Assembly (NCBI GenBank): GCA_001464815.1 | Contig: LNDW01000020.1 | Span: 279,680-343,679 of the forward strand | From: Betaproteobacteria bacterium Ga0077527 | GTDB taxonomy: Bacteria; Pseudomonadota; Gammaproteobacteria; Burkholderiales; SG8-41 | Reading direction: 5' to 3' | DNA: 64,000 nucleotides | Part shown: positions 44,473 through 53,084 of the stretch, piece by piece | Layout of the letters: each line of letters opens with the position of its first letter | Numbering within the stretch: the first letter of the stretch is position 1 | Made by a program: the position numbers and the translations under genes | Notes under the pieces: model-generated | What the model was told of the DNA's origin: nothing | The model's input: the letters and a program-made list of their open reading frames with translations, nothing else | Databases searched by the model: none

Positions 44473-45447
44473 ATGAACAATCCGTCACGTATCGCCATCG
44501 CGCTCGGCTGCGCAGCCCTGGCCGGTGCCCTGCCCGCGCTGGCCACCGACAACTACCCGTCGCGGCCGATCCGCGTCATCGTGCCGCAGAGTGCCGGCGG
44601 CTCCACCGACGTTGCGGCGCGGGTGCTGACCGACCGCCTGACCGAGGTGCTGAAACAGAACATCGTTGTCGACAACCGGCCCGGCGCCGGCAGCCTGCAC
44701 GGCACCGAGGCGGCGGCCAAGGCGGCGCCCGACGGCCACACGCTGCTGATCATCGCCGCGTCGCTGTCGATCACCCCGGCGCTGCAGGCCAACCTGCCCT
44801 ATGACCCGGTGCGCGACTTCGCACCGATCACCCAGATCGTCGATCTGCCGCACATCGTGGTGGTGCATCCGACGGTGCAGGCCAAAACCCTCGCCGACCT
44901 GTTGGCGCTGCTGAAAGCCAGGCCAGGACAGATCAGCGCCGGCTTCAGCGGCATCGGCACCAGCACCCATCTCGCGATTGAGCTGTTCCAGTACATGAGC
45001 CAGACCAAAATGCTGCTGGTGCCATTCAAGGGCGGCGCGCCGGCGATGACCTCGCTGCTCTCCGGCGAGGTGCAGGTCAACTTCGGCACCAGTTCGACCG
45101 CGCTGCCGCACATCCGCGCCGGCAAGCTGCGTGCGCTCGCCGTCACCGGCGGCAAACGCTCGCAGGCTGCGCCGGAGATCCCGACGGTGGCCGAGGCCGG
45201 GGTCAAGGGCTACCAGCACGCCTCCTGGGTGGGCATGCTGGCGCCGGCAAAAACGCCGAAGCCGGTGATCGACCGCCTGCACGCGGAGTCGGTAAAAATC
45301 CTTGCCCGCAGCGACGTGCGCAACGGCTTTCTCAAAGGCGGCATGGAAGCCGAGGGCAACTCGCCCAGGGAATTCGCCGAAAACATCGTGCGCGAAGTCG
45401 AACAATGGAAAAAACTGGTGAAGACCGCGGGCATCAAGGCGCCCTGA
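44473..45447 (+). CDS. Bug-type solute-binding protein C
   Basis: 324 residues. ATG 44473 follows GAGGAG. Signal peptide about residues 1-24 (IALGCAALAGALPALA), then the family landmarks PIRVIVPQSAGGSTDVAARV, DNRPGAGSLHGTEAA, PDGHTLLIIAA, and KMLLVPFKGGAPAMTSLLSG. Located 59 nt after the ThDP enzyme gene and followed by a terminator, so it closes the plus-strand catabolic run. Confidence 0.92.
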   Translation: MNNPSRIAIALGCAALAGALPALATDNYPSRPIRVIVPQSAGGSTDVAARVLTDRLTEVLKQNIVVDNRPGAGSLHGTEAAAKAAPDGHTLLIIAASLSITPALQANLPYDPVRDFAPITQIVDLPHIVVVHPTVQAKTLADLLALLKARPGQISAGFSGIGTSTHLAIELFQYMSQTKMLLVPFKGGAPAMTSLLSGEVQVNFGTSSTALPHIRAGKLRALAVTGGKRSQAAPEIPTVAEAGVKGYQHASWVGMLAPAKTPKPVIDRLHAESVKILARSDVRNGFLKGGMEAEGNSPREFAENIVREVEQWKKLVKTAGIKAP

Positions 45448-45462
45448 CCTGCGGGCAGACAC

Positions 45463-45493
45463 AAAAAAGCCGCGGCATGCCGCGGCTTTTTTA
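45463..45493. terminator. Bidirectional terminator between Bug C and UspA
   Basis: The palindrome GCCGCGGCATGCCGCGGC is flanked by an A-run and a T-run, between convergent genes. Confidence 0.88.
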
Positions 45494-45507
45494 TTGCTGA
45501 ACACCTC

Positions 45508-45990
45508 TCAGGGTTTTTTGGCCTTATCCGGGTGGTCGGCACTGATCAGTGCGCGGAAAGTCAGCACCGGAATTGATGCCCGGTGCAACACGCGGCTCGC
45601 CTCACTGCCCATCAGCAGCGAAGCCAGGCCCTTGCGGTGGCGCGAGGTCATCACGATCAGGTCGCAGCCGCGCTCGTTGGCGGCATCGACGATGGCGTCA
45701 TAGGGCTGGTGGCCCTTGGCAATGATCGTGTCGCAGGTCACGCCGGCGGCGGCGGCGGTTTTTTCGACAAAGGACAGGAACTGTGCGGCACGCTCGCGCT
45801 CCCGCGCCTCGATGCCTTCCTCGAGATCGGTCGGGGCGATGTCTTCGGTGCCGATCATCATCCGGTAGTCCTGCATCACATGGATGCCGGTGACACGGGA
45901 ACCGCAGAGCTTGGCAAGCTCGATGCCGCGCTCGATCGCGCGCTCCGAGTGCTCCGAGCCGTCGGTGGGCATCAGGATATGTTTGAACAT
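45508..45990 (-). CDS. Universal stress protein (UspA family)
   Basis: 160 residues: MFKHILMPTDGSEHSERAIERG at the N terminus and VMTSRHRKGLASLLMGSEASRVLHRASIPVLTF at the C terminus, the ATP-binding type (GxxGxxxS-like HRKGLASLLMGS). UspA proteins help survive starvation and stress in the cytosol. It is downstream of the UbiD gene by about 140 nt, convergent with Bug C; an operon with UbiD is possible but not shown. Confidence 0.92.
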   Translation of the reverse strand: MFKHILMPTDGSEHSERAIERGIELAKLCGSRVTGIHVMQDYRMMIGTEDIAPTDLEEGIEARERERAAQFLSFVEKTAAAAGVTCDTIIAKGHQPYDAIVDAANERGCDLIVMTSRHRKGLASLLMGSEASRVLHRASIPVLTFRALISADHPDKAKKP

Positions 45991-46130
45991 GGCTCCTCCT
46001 CGAAAAAGCCGTTGTCAGGACGGGTGCCGGCAGGCTGCATCGGCCGGCCGGTCGCCCGGAACAGCTGCGGGCCGCCATCTTGGCCCAGTTTGCACGGCAA
46101 AGTCCAGCGGTCGGAACGTGAACGGCGTTT

Positions 46131-47768
46131 TTATTCGTCCCGGTCGGGGCGGTAGCTGCTTTCGGGCTTGAGTCCCTTGCGTGCGGCCTTGGCACTGATC
46201 CGGCCGTTTTCCAGGTAATCACCCTCGGCGGCACGTTTGCCGCCGGCATCCCACACCGGCAGCCAGTCACCCGAAGCAGTGCCGAACCACGGCGACTGCG
46301 GACGCAGCTTGGGCAGGCCGATTTCCTCCCACAGTTTGCGGCTGCGCTCCATGTATTCACGCTTGGGCAGCGCAAACGGCGGCAGGATTTCCTTGGCCGT
46401 GGCATCGATCAGCAGCGTCGAATCTTCCTGGTCGGTTTCGTGCTCACGCTCGGGACCGTGGCCGCCGCTGCGGTGCTTCAGTATCTGGATATCCTCAACA
46501 GGGCTCATGCGGAAAGCCATCGCCCAGAACAGCGCATCGGAATTGTCGGGATCAATGTCATCGTTGACCGCGATGCAGATCTTGCCGCAATCGGCCTTGA
46601 ACGATGTCACACCATAGAGCGCGCGCCAGACTTCGCTTTTGGGTGTGCCCTGCTCGACAGTGACGATGGCCATGCGCCGCAGCGCGGTCATGCGTTCGTG
46701 CAGCGTCACCCGCTTCACGCCCTTGATGCCCAGCGTGTTGCGCAGGTGGGACAGGAACATCGGCTCGTACGACACGCGCTTGATCGCGCTCGATTCGCTG
46801 GGCGTGACCTGGCTGAGGTAGGAAGCGACGATCGCGTTCTTGCGGTGGGTGATAGCGGTCACCCGCATCGGCATGTTGAACTGTTCAAGCGCGACATGGC
46901 CGTGTGATTCGCCAAAGGGACCTTCGGGCTCGACCGACTCGGTGTCGATCAGGCCCTCGATCACGATCTCGGCATCGGCCGGCACCATCAGGTCCACCGT
47001 CTTCGCCTTCACCACGCGGATCGGCGCGCCGGCAACGCCGCCGGCCACCCCCATCTCGTCGAGGTCGATCGGCAGTTTCATCGGCGCCACGAAAGCAGCA
47101 CAGGGGGGGGCGCCGAGCACGATCGCCACCGGCATGGTCTTGTCGCCGCGCTGCTGGTGTTTCAGGTAATGGCGATAGCCGCCGGCGCCGCCGACGCGGG
47201 TGGCCATGCGCACGACCATGCGGTCGGGTGCCTTCAGCCCGGCGCGATAGGTGCCGTGATTGTGGATGCCGGTATCCGGATCCCTGGTCACGACGTTGGT
47301 CGCGGTCAGAGTCGGCGCACCATCAAAACCCGGTGTCGATACCGGAATCGGCAGCGCGTCCAGCCCCTTGCCCTCGCCCTGCAGATCAGCGCCGGTCAGC
47401 ACCACGTCCTGGCAGGGCGCGATCTCGACCGTCACCGGTGGTATCGGATTGGCAATCGCGCGGTCCCAGCGTTGCTGCACCTCGTCGAGCGGGGCATCCA
47501 TGCCCACGCCGTAAATCTCGCGGTTGCCGGCATAGGCACCGACCACCACCGGGAAGGCGTACTTGCGCCCACTGGCGTTGACGGCGTTGGTGAACAGGAA
47601 GGCCTTGCGCTCGTGCTCCTCGATGCCGCCGACATACTGCCAGCGCACCAGCGGGTGCATTTCCGCATCCTTGTCGACCGGGCGGTCGACTTCGACCAGC
47701 AGTCCGCGGGCACGCAGCCGCTCGAGGTGATCGTGCAGGTCGGCGTAACCGCGTTCTTTGGCGCTCAT
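46131..47768 (-). CDS. UbiD-family prenylated-FMN decarboxylase
   Basis: 545 residues. YADLHDHLERLRARGLLVEV at the N terminus; the prFMN site region RMVVRMATRVGGAGGYRHYL and IVIEGLIDTESVEPEGPFGESHG with conserved Glu and Arg, plus NDDIDPDNSDAL. UbiD enzymes carry out (de)carboxylation of aromatic and unsaturated acids and need a prenyltransferase UbiX, which is not in the window. An eight-G run at about 47103-47110 inside the gene is a possible slippage site. It is 25 nt after the upstream exported methyltransferase. Confidence 0.9.
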   Translation of the reverse strand: MSAKERGYADLHDHLERLRARGLLVEVDRPVDKDAEMHPLVRWQYVGGIEEHERKAFLFTNAVNASGRKYAFPVVVGAYAGNREIYGVGMDAPLDEVQQRWDRAIANPIPPVTVEIAPCQDVVLTGADLQGEGKGLDALPIPVSTPGFDGAPTLTATNVVTRDPDTGIHNHGTYRAGLKAPDRMVVRMATRVGGAGGYRHYLKHQQRGDKTMPVAIVLGAPPCAAFVAPMKLPIDLDEMGVAGGVAGAPIRVVKAKTVDLMVPADAEIVIEGLIDTESVEPEGPFGESHGHVALEQFNMPMRVTAITHRKNAIVASYLSQVTPSESSAIKRVSYEPMFLSHLRNTLGIKGVKRVTLHERMTALRRMAIVTVEQGTPKSEVWRALYGVTSFKADCGKICIAVNDDIDPDNSDALFWAMAFRMSPVEDIQILKHRSGGHGPEREHETDQEDSTLLIDATAKEILPPFALPKREYMERSRKLWEEIGLPKLRPQSPWFGTASGDWLPVWDAGGKRAAEGDYLENGRISAKAARKGLKPESSYRPDRDE

Positions 47769-47793
47769 CTCGGCAACGTCTGCGGGTGATCGG

Positions 47794-48630
47794 TTATTTG
47801 CTGCGGGTGGCGGTCCACGGCGCGGTCTTGCCGCCGCTGGTCACCGTACCCTCGATCACATTGCCGCTGACACGGCCGGCGTAACGGTTCTCGCCGGCGG
47901 TGAAGCTGATCTGGTCACCGCGCAGACGTCCGTTCTGCACGTTCGACAATTTGCCGCCGACATTCAGTGAGCCCTGCACCATCTGGTATTCCTGGGCGAA
48001 CTTCAGTTCCTCGTTGCCGGATTTCCACACACCCTCGACCTTCGCCGGCACGATCCACAGATAGGCGGTGCAGTAGCTGGTGCAGTCACCCTTGGCGCTG
48101 GCGGTCTCGTCGGATTTCCAGTCACCCATCGTGAACGAATTCGAGACGACACGGGTGCCGGGCCGCATGTCGAGGATCTGCGGACGCAGCTTGACGTTGA
48201 GGTCGGGCAGCAGGAACAGCGTGATCACGGTGGCCTTGGAAAAATCGGTCTGGAAAATGTCGCCGTGGATGAAGGTGGCCTTGCCGGTGACACCCTCTTT
48301 CGCGGCGTTGCGGCGCGACAGTTCGACCATGTCCGGGTTGTATTCAACACCGAAGGCGGTGGCGCCACGCTTGGCGGCGGTGATCACGGTGCGCCCGTCG
48401 CCGGAACCGAGGTCATAGTGGATGTCCTTCGCGGTCAGCTTGGCCATGTCGAGCATGCGGTCAACCAGGCCCTGCGCCGTCGGCACCCACACCACGTCCT
48501 TGCCGGCCTGGCCGACTTCAGGAGTGAACTCGGACTTCGCCGCCGGCTGCGCCTGCGCCAGCACAGTAGTTGAGCAAAAGGACAGAATCAGCGCCAGCAT
48601 CACACGGCGTGCATTGAACATTGTCTGCAT
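47794..48630 (-). CDS. Exported SAM methyltransferase-like protein with beta-rich C-terminal domain
   Basis: 278 residues from ATG 48630 (GGAG about 8 nt upstream). Signal peptide MQTMFNARRVMLALILSFCS ends near VLAQ. The methyltransferase fold shows YDLGSGDGRTVITAAKRGA (motif I), VEYNPDMV and ITLFLLPDLN. From about residue 175 a beta-rich region follows (VEGVWKSGNEELKFAQEYQM to ATRSK), not part of the fold. Substrate unknown. It lies 25 nt before the UbiD gene and about 130 nt after an amidohydrolase, so it may belong to that operon. Confidence 0.82.
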   Translation of the reverse strand: MQTMFNARRVMLALILSFCSTTVLAQAQPAAKSEFTPEVGQAGKDVVWVPTAQGLVDRMLDMAKLTAKDIHYDLGSGDGRTVITAAKRGATAFGVEYNPDMVELSRRNAAKEGVTGKATFIHGDIFQTDFSKATVITLFLLPDLNVKLRPQILDMRPGTRVVSNSFTMGDWKSDETASAKGDCTSYCTAYLWIVPAKVEGVWKSGNEELKFAQEYQMVQGSLNVGGKLSNVQNGRLRGDQISFTAGENRYAGRVSGNVIEGTVTSGGKTAPWTATRSK

Positions 48631-48759
48631 GGTCAATCTCCGGTTGTATATTTCGGTGAAAGCAGGGAAAAGTCAGCGCAGCGATGATACCGGATTCGGT
48701 TGTCCCGCTGCAGTGACGGGAGCCCCTGCAAATGCGGGGAATGCAGCGCCGCTATCGCA

Positions 48760-49596
48760 TCAGCACGGCTTCCAGCCATAGGCCCTGGCGCAGGCCCCGC
48801 CCATCAGCATCGCGCGCTCACTCGCACTCAAACGATCAGTCAGGCGGAAAGGTTCCACCGCCTGCTCATAGTTGACCACGGCAAAGGCACGGGTCCAGTC
48901 GGTGCCCCACAGGCAGCGCTCAAAACCCCAGGCATCAAAAATCCGCGCCAGCGGATCCCAGATGTCCGGATAGGGATAGGGTTGTTGCGACAGCGTGCAC
49001 GCACCGCTGACCTTGATCACCAGGTTGGGGCGTTTCGCCAGCTCCAGCACCCCGGGCAGGTCAGCCCAGGGCTCGGCGGCGCGCTCGGCAGCCACATGCG
49101 GTTGCAGGATGCCGAGATGGTCGAGGATGAAGCGGGTTTCAGGGTGGCGGTCGATCAACGCGGCACCGGCATCGAGGTTGCCCCAACACAGGATGTTCAC
49201 CGGAAAATCGTGGCGCGACGCGGCGCGCAACATGCGGTCGAGGCCGGCATGGCCGGCACGGTGCGGCGAATCGGTTTTCATCAGTGCGCGGATGCCGACT
49301 GTACCGGGGCTTTTTTTCCATTCGGCGACCACGTCCTCCACCGCCGGATCGTCGGGGTCAACGGGCTTCACCAGCGCGAACTTGCCGGGGTGCGACTTTT
49401 GCACTTCCACCGCGTAACTCGAGTCGTAACCGTACATCGAGAACGAGGAAATAAAGATCGCGCCGTCAACGCGGACCTTGTCCATCGCCGAAACCATTTC
49501 GTCGCCAGTGGCCGAGGCCGGCCAGTTGGGCGTGCTGCGCCAGGGGCGTTTCGGGGTGTTGGCCTCGTAGGCGTGAATCTGGGAATCAATGATCAT
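48760..49596 (-). CDS. Amidohydrolase_2 family protein
   Basis: 278 residues from ATG 49596 (a TTG at 49605 is also in frame). MIIDSQIHAYEANTPKRPW carries the N-terminal metal motif (QIH), then VGIRALMK, RFILDHLGI with a metal His and CLWGTDWTR with the metal Asp. Related to lactonase and decarboxylase members such as the gallate/4-sulfomuconolactone hydrolase group. Together with the UbiD gene it suggests handling of ring-derived acids. About 30 nt downstream of the FKBP gene. Confidence 0.82.
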   Translation of the reverse strand: MIIDSQIHAYEANTPKRPWRSTPNWPASATGDEMVSAMDKVRVDGAIFISSFSMYGYDSSYAVEVQKSHPGKFALVKPVDPDDPAVEDVVAEWKKSPGTVGIRALMKTDSPHRAGHAGLDRMLRAASRHDFPVNILCWGNLDAGAALIDRHPETRFILDHLGILQPHVAAERAAEPWADLPGVLELAKRPNLVIKVSGACTLSQQPYPYPDIWDPLARIFDAWGFERCLWGTDWTRAFAVVNYEQAVEPFRLTDRLSASERAMLMGGACARAYGWKPC

Positions 49597-49627
49597 TCGG
49601 GTCAACCCTGTGGTGGTTTGCCGTTGG

Positions 49628-50068
49628 TCAGCGCACGCCGAGCAGCTCGATTTCGAACACCAGCGTCGCGTTCGGCGGAATCACGCCCCCTGCGCCGCGC
49701 GCGCCATAGGCAATCGACGGCGGGCAGGTCAGCCGGGCGGCACCACCCACCTTCATCATCGCCACACCCTCGGTCCAGCACTTGATCACGCCGGTGAGCG
49801 GGAACTCGATCGGTTCGCCGCGCTTGTGCGAGCTGTCGAACTCGCGGCCATCGGGAAACATGCCGCGGTAATGCACACGCACCGTTGAACTCGACGTCGG
49901 CTGCGTGCCCTTGCCCTCCTTCACCATTTCGATCACCAGGCCGCTGGGCGTAACCTTCGCGCCCGGCGCCTTGGCCGCTTTCGCCAAAGCCGGGTCCGTG
50001 TTTTGGGCGTGAAGTGATGCTGAAACCAGCAAAAGCAGCAAACCGATGATACGTACTGTGATGGTCAT
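49628..50068 (-). CDS. FKBP-type peptidyl-prolyl isomerase, exported
   Basis: 146 residues with a signal peptide (IGLLLLLVSASLHAQ). The FKBP domain from about residue 40 reads VRVHYRGMFPDGREFDSS, PIEFPLTGVIKCWTEGVAMM and GGVIPPNATLVFEIELLGV, the standard binding pocket. It isomerises Xaa-Pro bonds of periplasmic proteins. The IKCW segment replaces the usual VIxGW, a small difference. Minus-strand neighbours upstream are a PaaI-type thioesterase and SRAP; 19 nt separate it from the thioesterase. Confidence 0.93.
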   Translation of the reverse strand: MTITVRIIGLLLLLVSASLHAQNTDPALAKAAKAPGAKVTPSGLVIEMVKEGKGTQPTSSSTVRVHYRGMFPDGREFDSSHKRGEPIEFPLTGVIKCWTEGVAMMKVGGAARLTCPPSIAYGARGAGGVIPPNATLVFEIELLGVR

Positions 50069-50087
50069 AAGGTTCTTTCGTTGAAAG

Positions 50088-50591
50088 TCAGTCTTTTTTC
50101 GGAATCACGATCTGGGTCTGGGTGACAATCGCGACCCGCGTATCGTCAAGGTTGCTGACGGTGGTCTGCCACACCATCGTGGTGCGGCCGATGTGCAGCG
50201 GCACGCTGCGCGCCTTCAGCCGCGGGCCGGCGCCGGCGGAAAAGAAATTGGTCTTTGATTCGAGCGTCGTCGTGCGATAACCCTCGGGCAGGTTGGCCAC
50301 GGTGCCCATCGCGCCGACCACGTCGGCAAAAGCCATCAGCACACCGCCGTTGACGCGGCCGGTGCGGTTGATATGGTCATCGGTGACCGTCATCTCGGCC
50401 TCAAGGCCTTTGCGCGACAGTTTTGTCAGGCGCACCTTCAGCGCGCGGCACATGCCCACCGACAGCGAGTGCGCGATCATGTCGATGTTGGCCTTGGGCA
50501 GCGCCACTTTCGCCGGCATCCGCGCCGCGCCGCTGCGGGTAGCCGGGCTTCTGGTTTTGGCCGGGGTCTTGCTCTTGCGGATTACAGTCAC
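50088..50591 (-). CDS. PaaI-type hotdog thioesterase
   Basis: 167 residues. The first 40 residues are basic and poorly structured (KSKTPAKTRSPATRSGAARM). The hotdog domain shows INRTGRVNGGVLMAFADVVGAMGT, the classic helix with the GG turn, then TTLESKTNFFSAG. It probably hydrolyses an acyl-CoA; substrate unknown. It overlaps the SRAP gene's end by 4 nt on the same strand, so it is co-transcribed with it. Confidence 0.82.
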   Translation of the reverse strand: MTVIRKSKTPAKTRSPATRSGAARMPAKVALPKANIDMIAHSLSVGMCRALKVRLTKLSRKGLEAEMTVTDDHINRTGRVNGGVLMAFADVVGAMGTVANLPEGYRTTTLESKTNFFSAGAGPRLKARSVPLHIGRTTMVWQTTVSNLDDTRVAIVTQTQIVIPKKD

Positions 50592-51328
50592 AGCAGTTGT
50601 CCCTGTCGCGGTGTTGCAGTGGAGTCCGGGTTTTGTGCCGCGATTGTAGCCGAGGCCCCGGCCGCCTCGACCAGCGCCGCATCATCGTTGCGCACGCTGT
50701 TGACACGCGCCGTCACCGGCCAGGCCTGCATCTGATCAGCCGGCCAGGGTGTCAGCAGCGCATCAAGGCCGCGGGCCGTGGTGTTGCGCGGATCGAGCCA
50801 GGCCTCATACGCCGCTGGCGGCACGATCACCGGCATACGATCATGCACCGCTGCCATCAGCGTGTTGGGCGCGGTGGTGAGCACGGCGAAGGTATTGCGT
50901 GTTTCACCGTCCGGTCCGCGCCACCGGTCATGGATGCCGGCCAGCGCAAAAAGATCCTGTCCACGCAAGGAAAAGTAATAAGGCTGCTTGTGTCCGCCTT
51001 CGCGCCGCCATTCGTAAAAACCGTTCATCGGCACCAGACAGCGGCGCCGGCGCCAGGACTCGCGGAACGCCGGTTTTTCCGCCACCGTTTCGGCGCGCGC
51101 GTTGTTGAGCTTCGCGCCGATCGCAGCATCTTTCGACCACGCCGGCACCAGCCCCCAGGTCATCAGCGACAGGCGCAGCTGGCCGGATTCATCAACAGCA
51201 CACACCGGCAGCGGCTGCATCGGTGACAGGTTGTAACGCGGCGGAAAATCGATATCCTCACCGTGGAATTGCAGGGCTTCGGCGGGTTTGCGTTTTTTGT
51301 TGCCGTAGAGCGCGTAACGTCCACACAT
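50588..51328 (-). CDS. SOS response-associated peptidase (SRAP/YedK family)
   Basis: 246 residues. MCGRYALYG begins with the conserved catalytic Cys2, and PRYNLSPMQP, NNARAETVAEKPAF, CLVPMNGFYEWR (Glu) and AVHDRMPVIVPP (His) complete the SRAP site. The protein forms a covalent crosslink with abasic sites in single-stranded DNA and shields them. Initiator Met removal must expose Cys2. An AT-rich repeat lies between this gene and the divergent alpha/beta hydrolase. Confidence 0.93.
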   Translation of the reverse strand: MCGRYALYGNKKRKPAEALQFHGEDIDFPPRYNLSPMQPLPVCAVDESGQLRLSLMTWGLVPAWSKDAAIGAKLNNARAETVAEKPAFRESWRRRRCLVPMNGFYEWRREGGHKQPYYFSLRGQDLFALAGIHDRWRGPDGETRNTFAVLTTAPNTLMAAVHDRMPVIVPPAAYEAWLDPRNTTARGLDALLTPWPADQMQAWPVTARVNSVRNDDAALVEAAGASATIAAQNPDSTATPRQGQLL

Positions 51329-51369
51329 GCCGCGATTTTAAACCAGCGCCGCCCTCTTAAATAATTTGC

Positions 51370-51394
51370 AAGCCATTGTTTTAATTGAATAATT
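51370..51394 (-). repeat. AT-rich dispersed repeat, copy 8
   Basis: On the minus strand reads CAATTAAAACAATGGCTTGC. It sits in the 85-nt divergent gap between SRAP and the alpha/beta hydrolase gene, where both promoters would lie. Confidence 0.7.
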
Positions 51395-51413
51395 AATCAG
51401 GCATCATTTATCC

Positions 51414-52268
51414 ATGAAAACCACTGTCAACGGCGTCACCCTGCACTGCGAAATCCTTGGTGGACACGGACCCTGGGTCGCACTGTCACCCGGCGGGCGG
51501 CGTCCGATGTCCGCGCTGCGCGCGCTGGCGCAGCGCATCGCCGATGGCGGTTACCGCGTGCTGATCCACGACCGGCGCAACTGCGGCGCCTCCGATGTAC
51601 TGCTTGGTGGTGATGCCGCCGAACACGAAGTGTGGGCGGCGGATCTGCATGCGCTGCTGCAACAGCTCGGCGCGCTGAACGAAGGTCCGGTGTTTGTCGG
51701 CGGCAGTTCGTCCGGCTGCCGGATGTCACTCGCCTTCGCGCTGCGTTATCCGCAGGCGGTGCGCGGATTGCTGTTGTGGCGGGTCACCGGCGGCGGCTTC
51801 GCCGCACAGCGCCTTGCCCGCGAGTATTACGGCCAGTACATCGCCGCCGCCGAAGCCGGCGGCATGGCTGCGGTGTGCGCAACGCCGCACTTCGCCGGAC
51901 TGATTAGCGCCAACCCCGCCAACCGCGAACGCCTGATGCAGGCCGATGCCGCCGCGGTGATTGCCGCGATGCGGCGCTGGAGCGCGGGCTTCCTTGCCGA
52001 AGCGGATCTGCCGGTGATCGGCGCCTCGGAGCAGCAGTTGCGTTCGATCACCATGCCGGCCTGCGTGATCCCCGGCAACGACAACACCCATCCCAAGGTT
52101 GTCGGCGAACGGCTTGCACAACTGCTGCCGCTGGCCACGCTGCAAGTACTGTTTGCCGGACATCAGGATGTCGATGTGGTGCCGCCCGAGAGCTGGGCGG
52201 TGAAGGAAGCGGAGATGGCGGCGATGCTGCTCGGGTTTCTTGACAGGCAGAGCGGCGGTCAAGGCTGA
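51414..52268 (+). CDS. Alpha/beta hydrolase
   Basis: 284 residues. HDRRNCGASDVLLGG, the nucleophile elbow GGSSSGCRMSLAFA and a C-terminal AGHQDVDVVPPE (His) fit the alpha/beta fold; the oxyanion region is PGGRRPMSALRAL. No named subfamily is certain; related to enol-lactonase and haloperoxidase-like esterases. Convergent with the aldolase gene, 3 nt from its stop, and divergent from SRAP. Confidence 0.82.
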   Translation: MKTTVNGVTLHCEILGGHGPWVALSPGGRRPMSALRALAQRIADGGYRVLIHDRRNCGASDVLLGGDAAEHEVWAADLHALLQQLGALNEGPVFVGGSSSGCRMSLAFALRYPQAVRGLLLWRVTGGGFAAQRLAREYYGQYIAAAEAGGMAAVCATPHFAGLISANPANRERLMQADAAAVIAAMRRWSAGFLAEADLPVIGASEQQLRSITMPACVIPGNDNTHPKVVGERLAQLLPLATLQVLFAGHQDVDVVPPESWAVKEAEMAAMLLGFLDRQSGGQG

Positions 52269-52271
52269 CGC

Positions 52272-53084
52272 TCAGGTCTTGTAGTCGGGATACAGCCTCT
52301 CGACCAGCGCCATGCTCGCCACCCAGTCGCGGCTGTCGCTGTCATACACACCGCTGCGCCCGAACTTGGCCACCCGCGCCGCGCAGACTTCCGGCGACGG
52401 CACGATCAGTTCCGCACCTCCTGCGAGTGCACCAAGCTGCGCACGGCAGGCCAGCTCGAAAAAATGGTGGTAGATGTAAGCCTCGGCCAGCGTGGTGCCG
52501 CAGACCAGCGCGCCGTGGTTCTCCAGCAGCATCACCCAGTGCTGACCCAGCGCCGCGGCAAGATGCTGCGCACCCTCGCGGGTGGTGTCGTCAGTGAGAT
52601 TGGGATAACGCGCAATACGGTTCCAGAAACGCATCGCCTGCTGGGTGATCGGCAACAGGCCGTGGCGCTGCGCCGACACCGCAAGATTGGCGGGGCTGTG
52701 GGTATGCACCGCGGAGTGGATGTCGGGCCGCGCGCTTAGTACCGCCGCGTGCAGGTTGTAGGCCGCGGGACTGGCCTTGTACGGCGAGACGCCGACCTGG
52801 CGGCCATCAAGATCGTATTTGACGAGATTGCTGGCGGTGACCTGCTCCATCAGCACGTTGTCGGCCTTCACCAGAAAATGCCCGGGCTCGCCCGGCACCC
52901 GCAGTGAAATGTGGTTGTAGGTGAGATCGACAAACACAAAATGCGCAACCAGCCGGTGCGCGGCGGCCAGTTCACAGCGCGCCTGCCACTCCGCCGCCGG
53001 AATTTTCGCGCGCGACACCCGCGGCCGAGCGGTGCGCGTCGCGGCGTGTTTTTTCTTTTTCTTGGCCCGGGCAGGAACAGCCAT
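52272..53084 (-). CDS. Class II aldolase/adducin-family protein
   Basis: 270 residues. The first 20 residues are Lys/Arg-rich. The zinc site has HTHSPANLAVSAQRHG (two His) and the downstream ENHGALVCGTTLAEAYIYHHF, with YNHISLRVPGEPGHFLV at the N-terminal side; these form the aldolase_II domain. It could be a fuculose-phosphate-type aldolase or a decarboxylase-like member. The start overlaps the Bug D stop by one base, so uptake and aldol cleavage are probably linked. Confidence 0.85.
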   Translation of the reverse strand: MAVPARAKKKKKHAATRTARPRVSRAKIPAAEWQARCELAAAHRLVAHFVFVDLTYNHISLRVPGEPGHFLVKADNVLMEQVTASNLVKYDLDGRQVGVSPYKASPAAYNLHAAVLSARPDIHSAVHTHSPANLAVSAQRHGLLPITQQAMRFWNRIARYPNLTDDTTREGAQHLAAALGQHWVMLLENHGALVCGTTLAEAYIYHHFFELACRAQLGALAGGAELIVPSPEVCAARVAKFGRSGVYDSDSRDWVASMALVERLYPDYKT

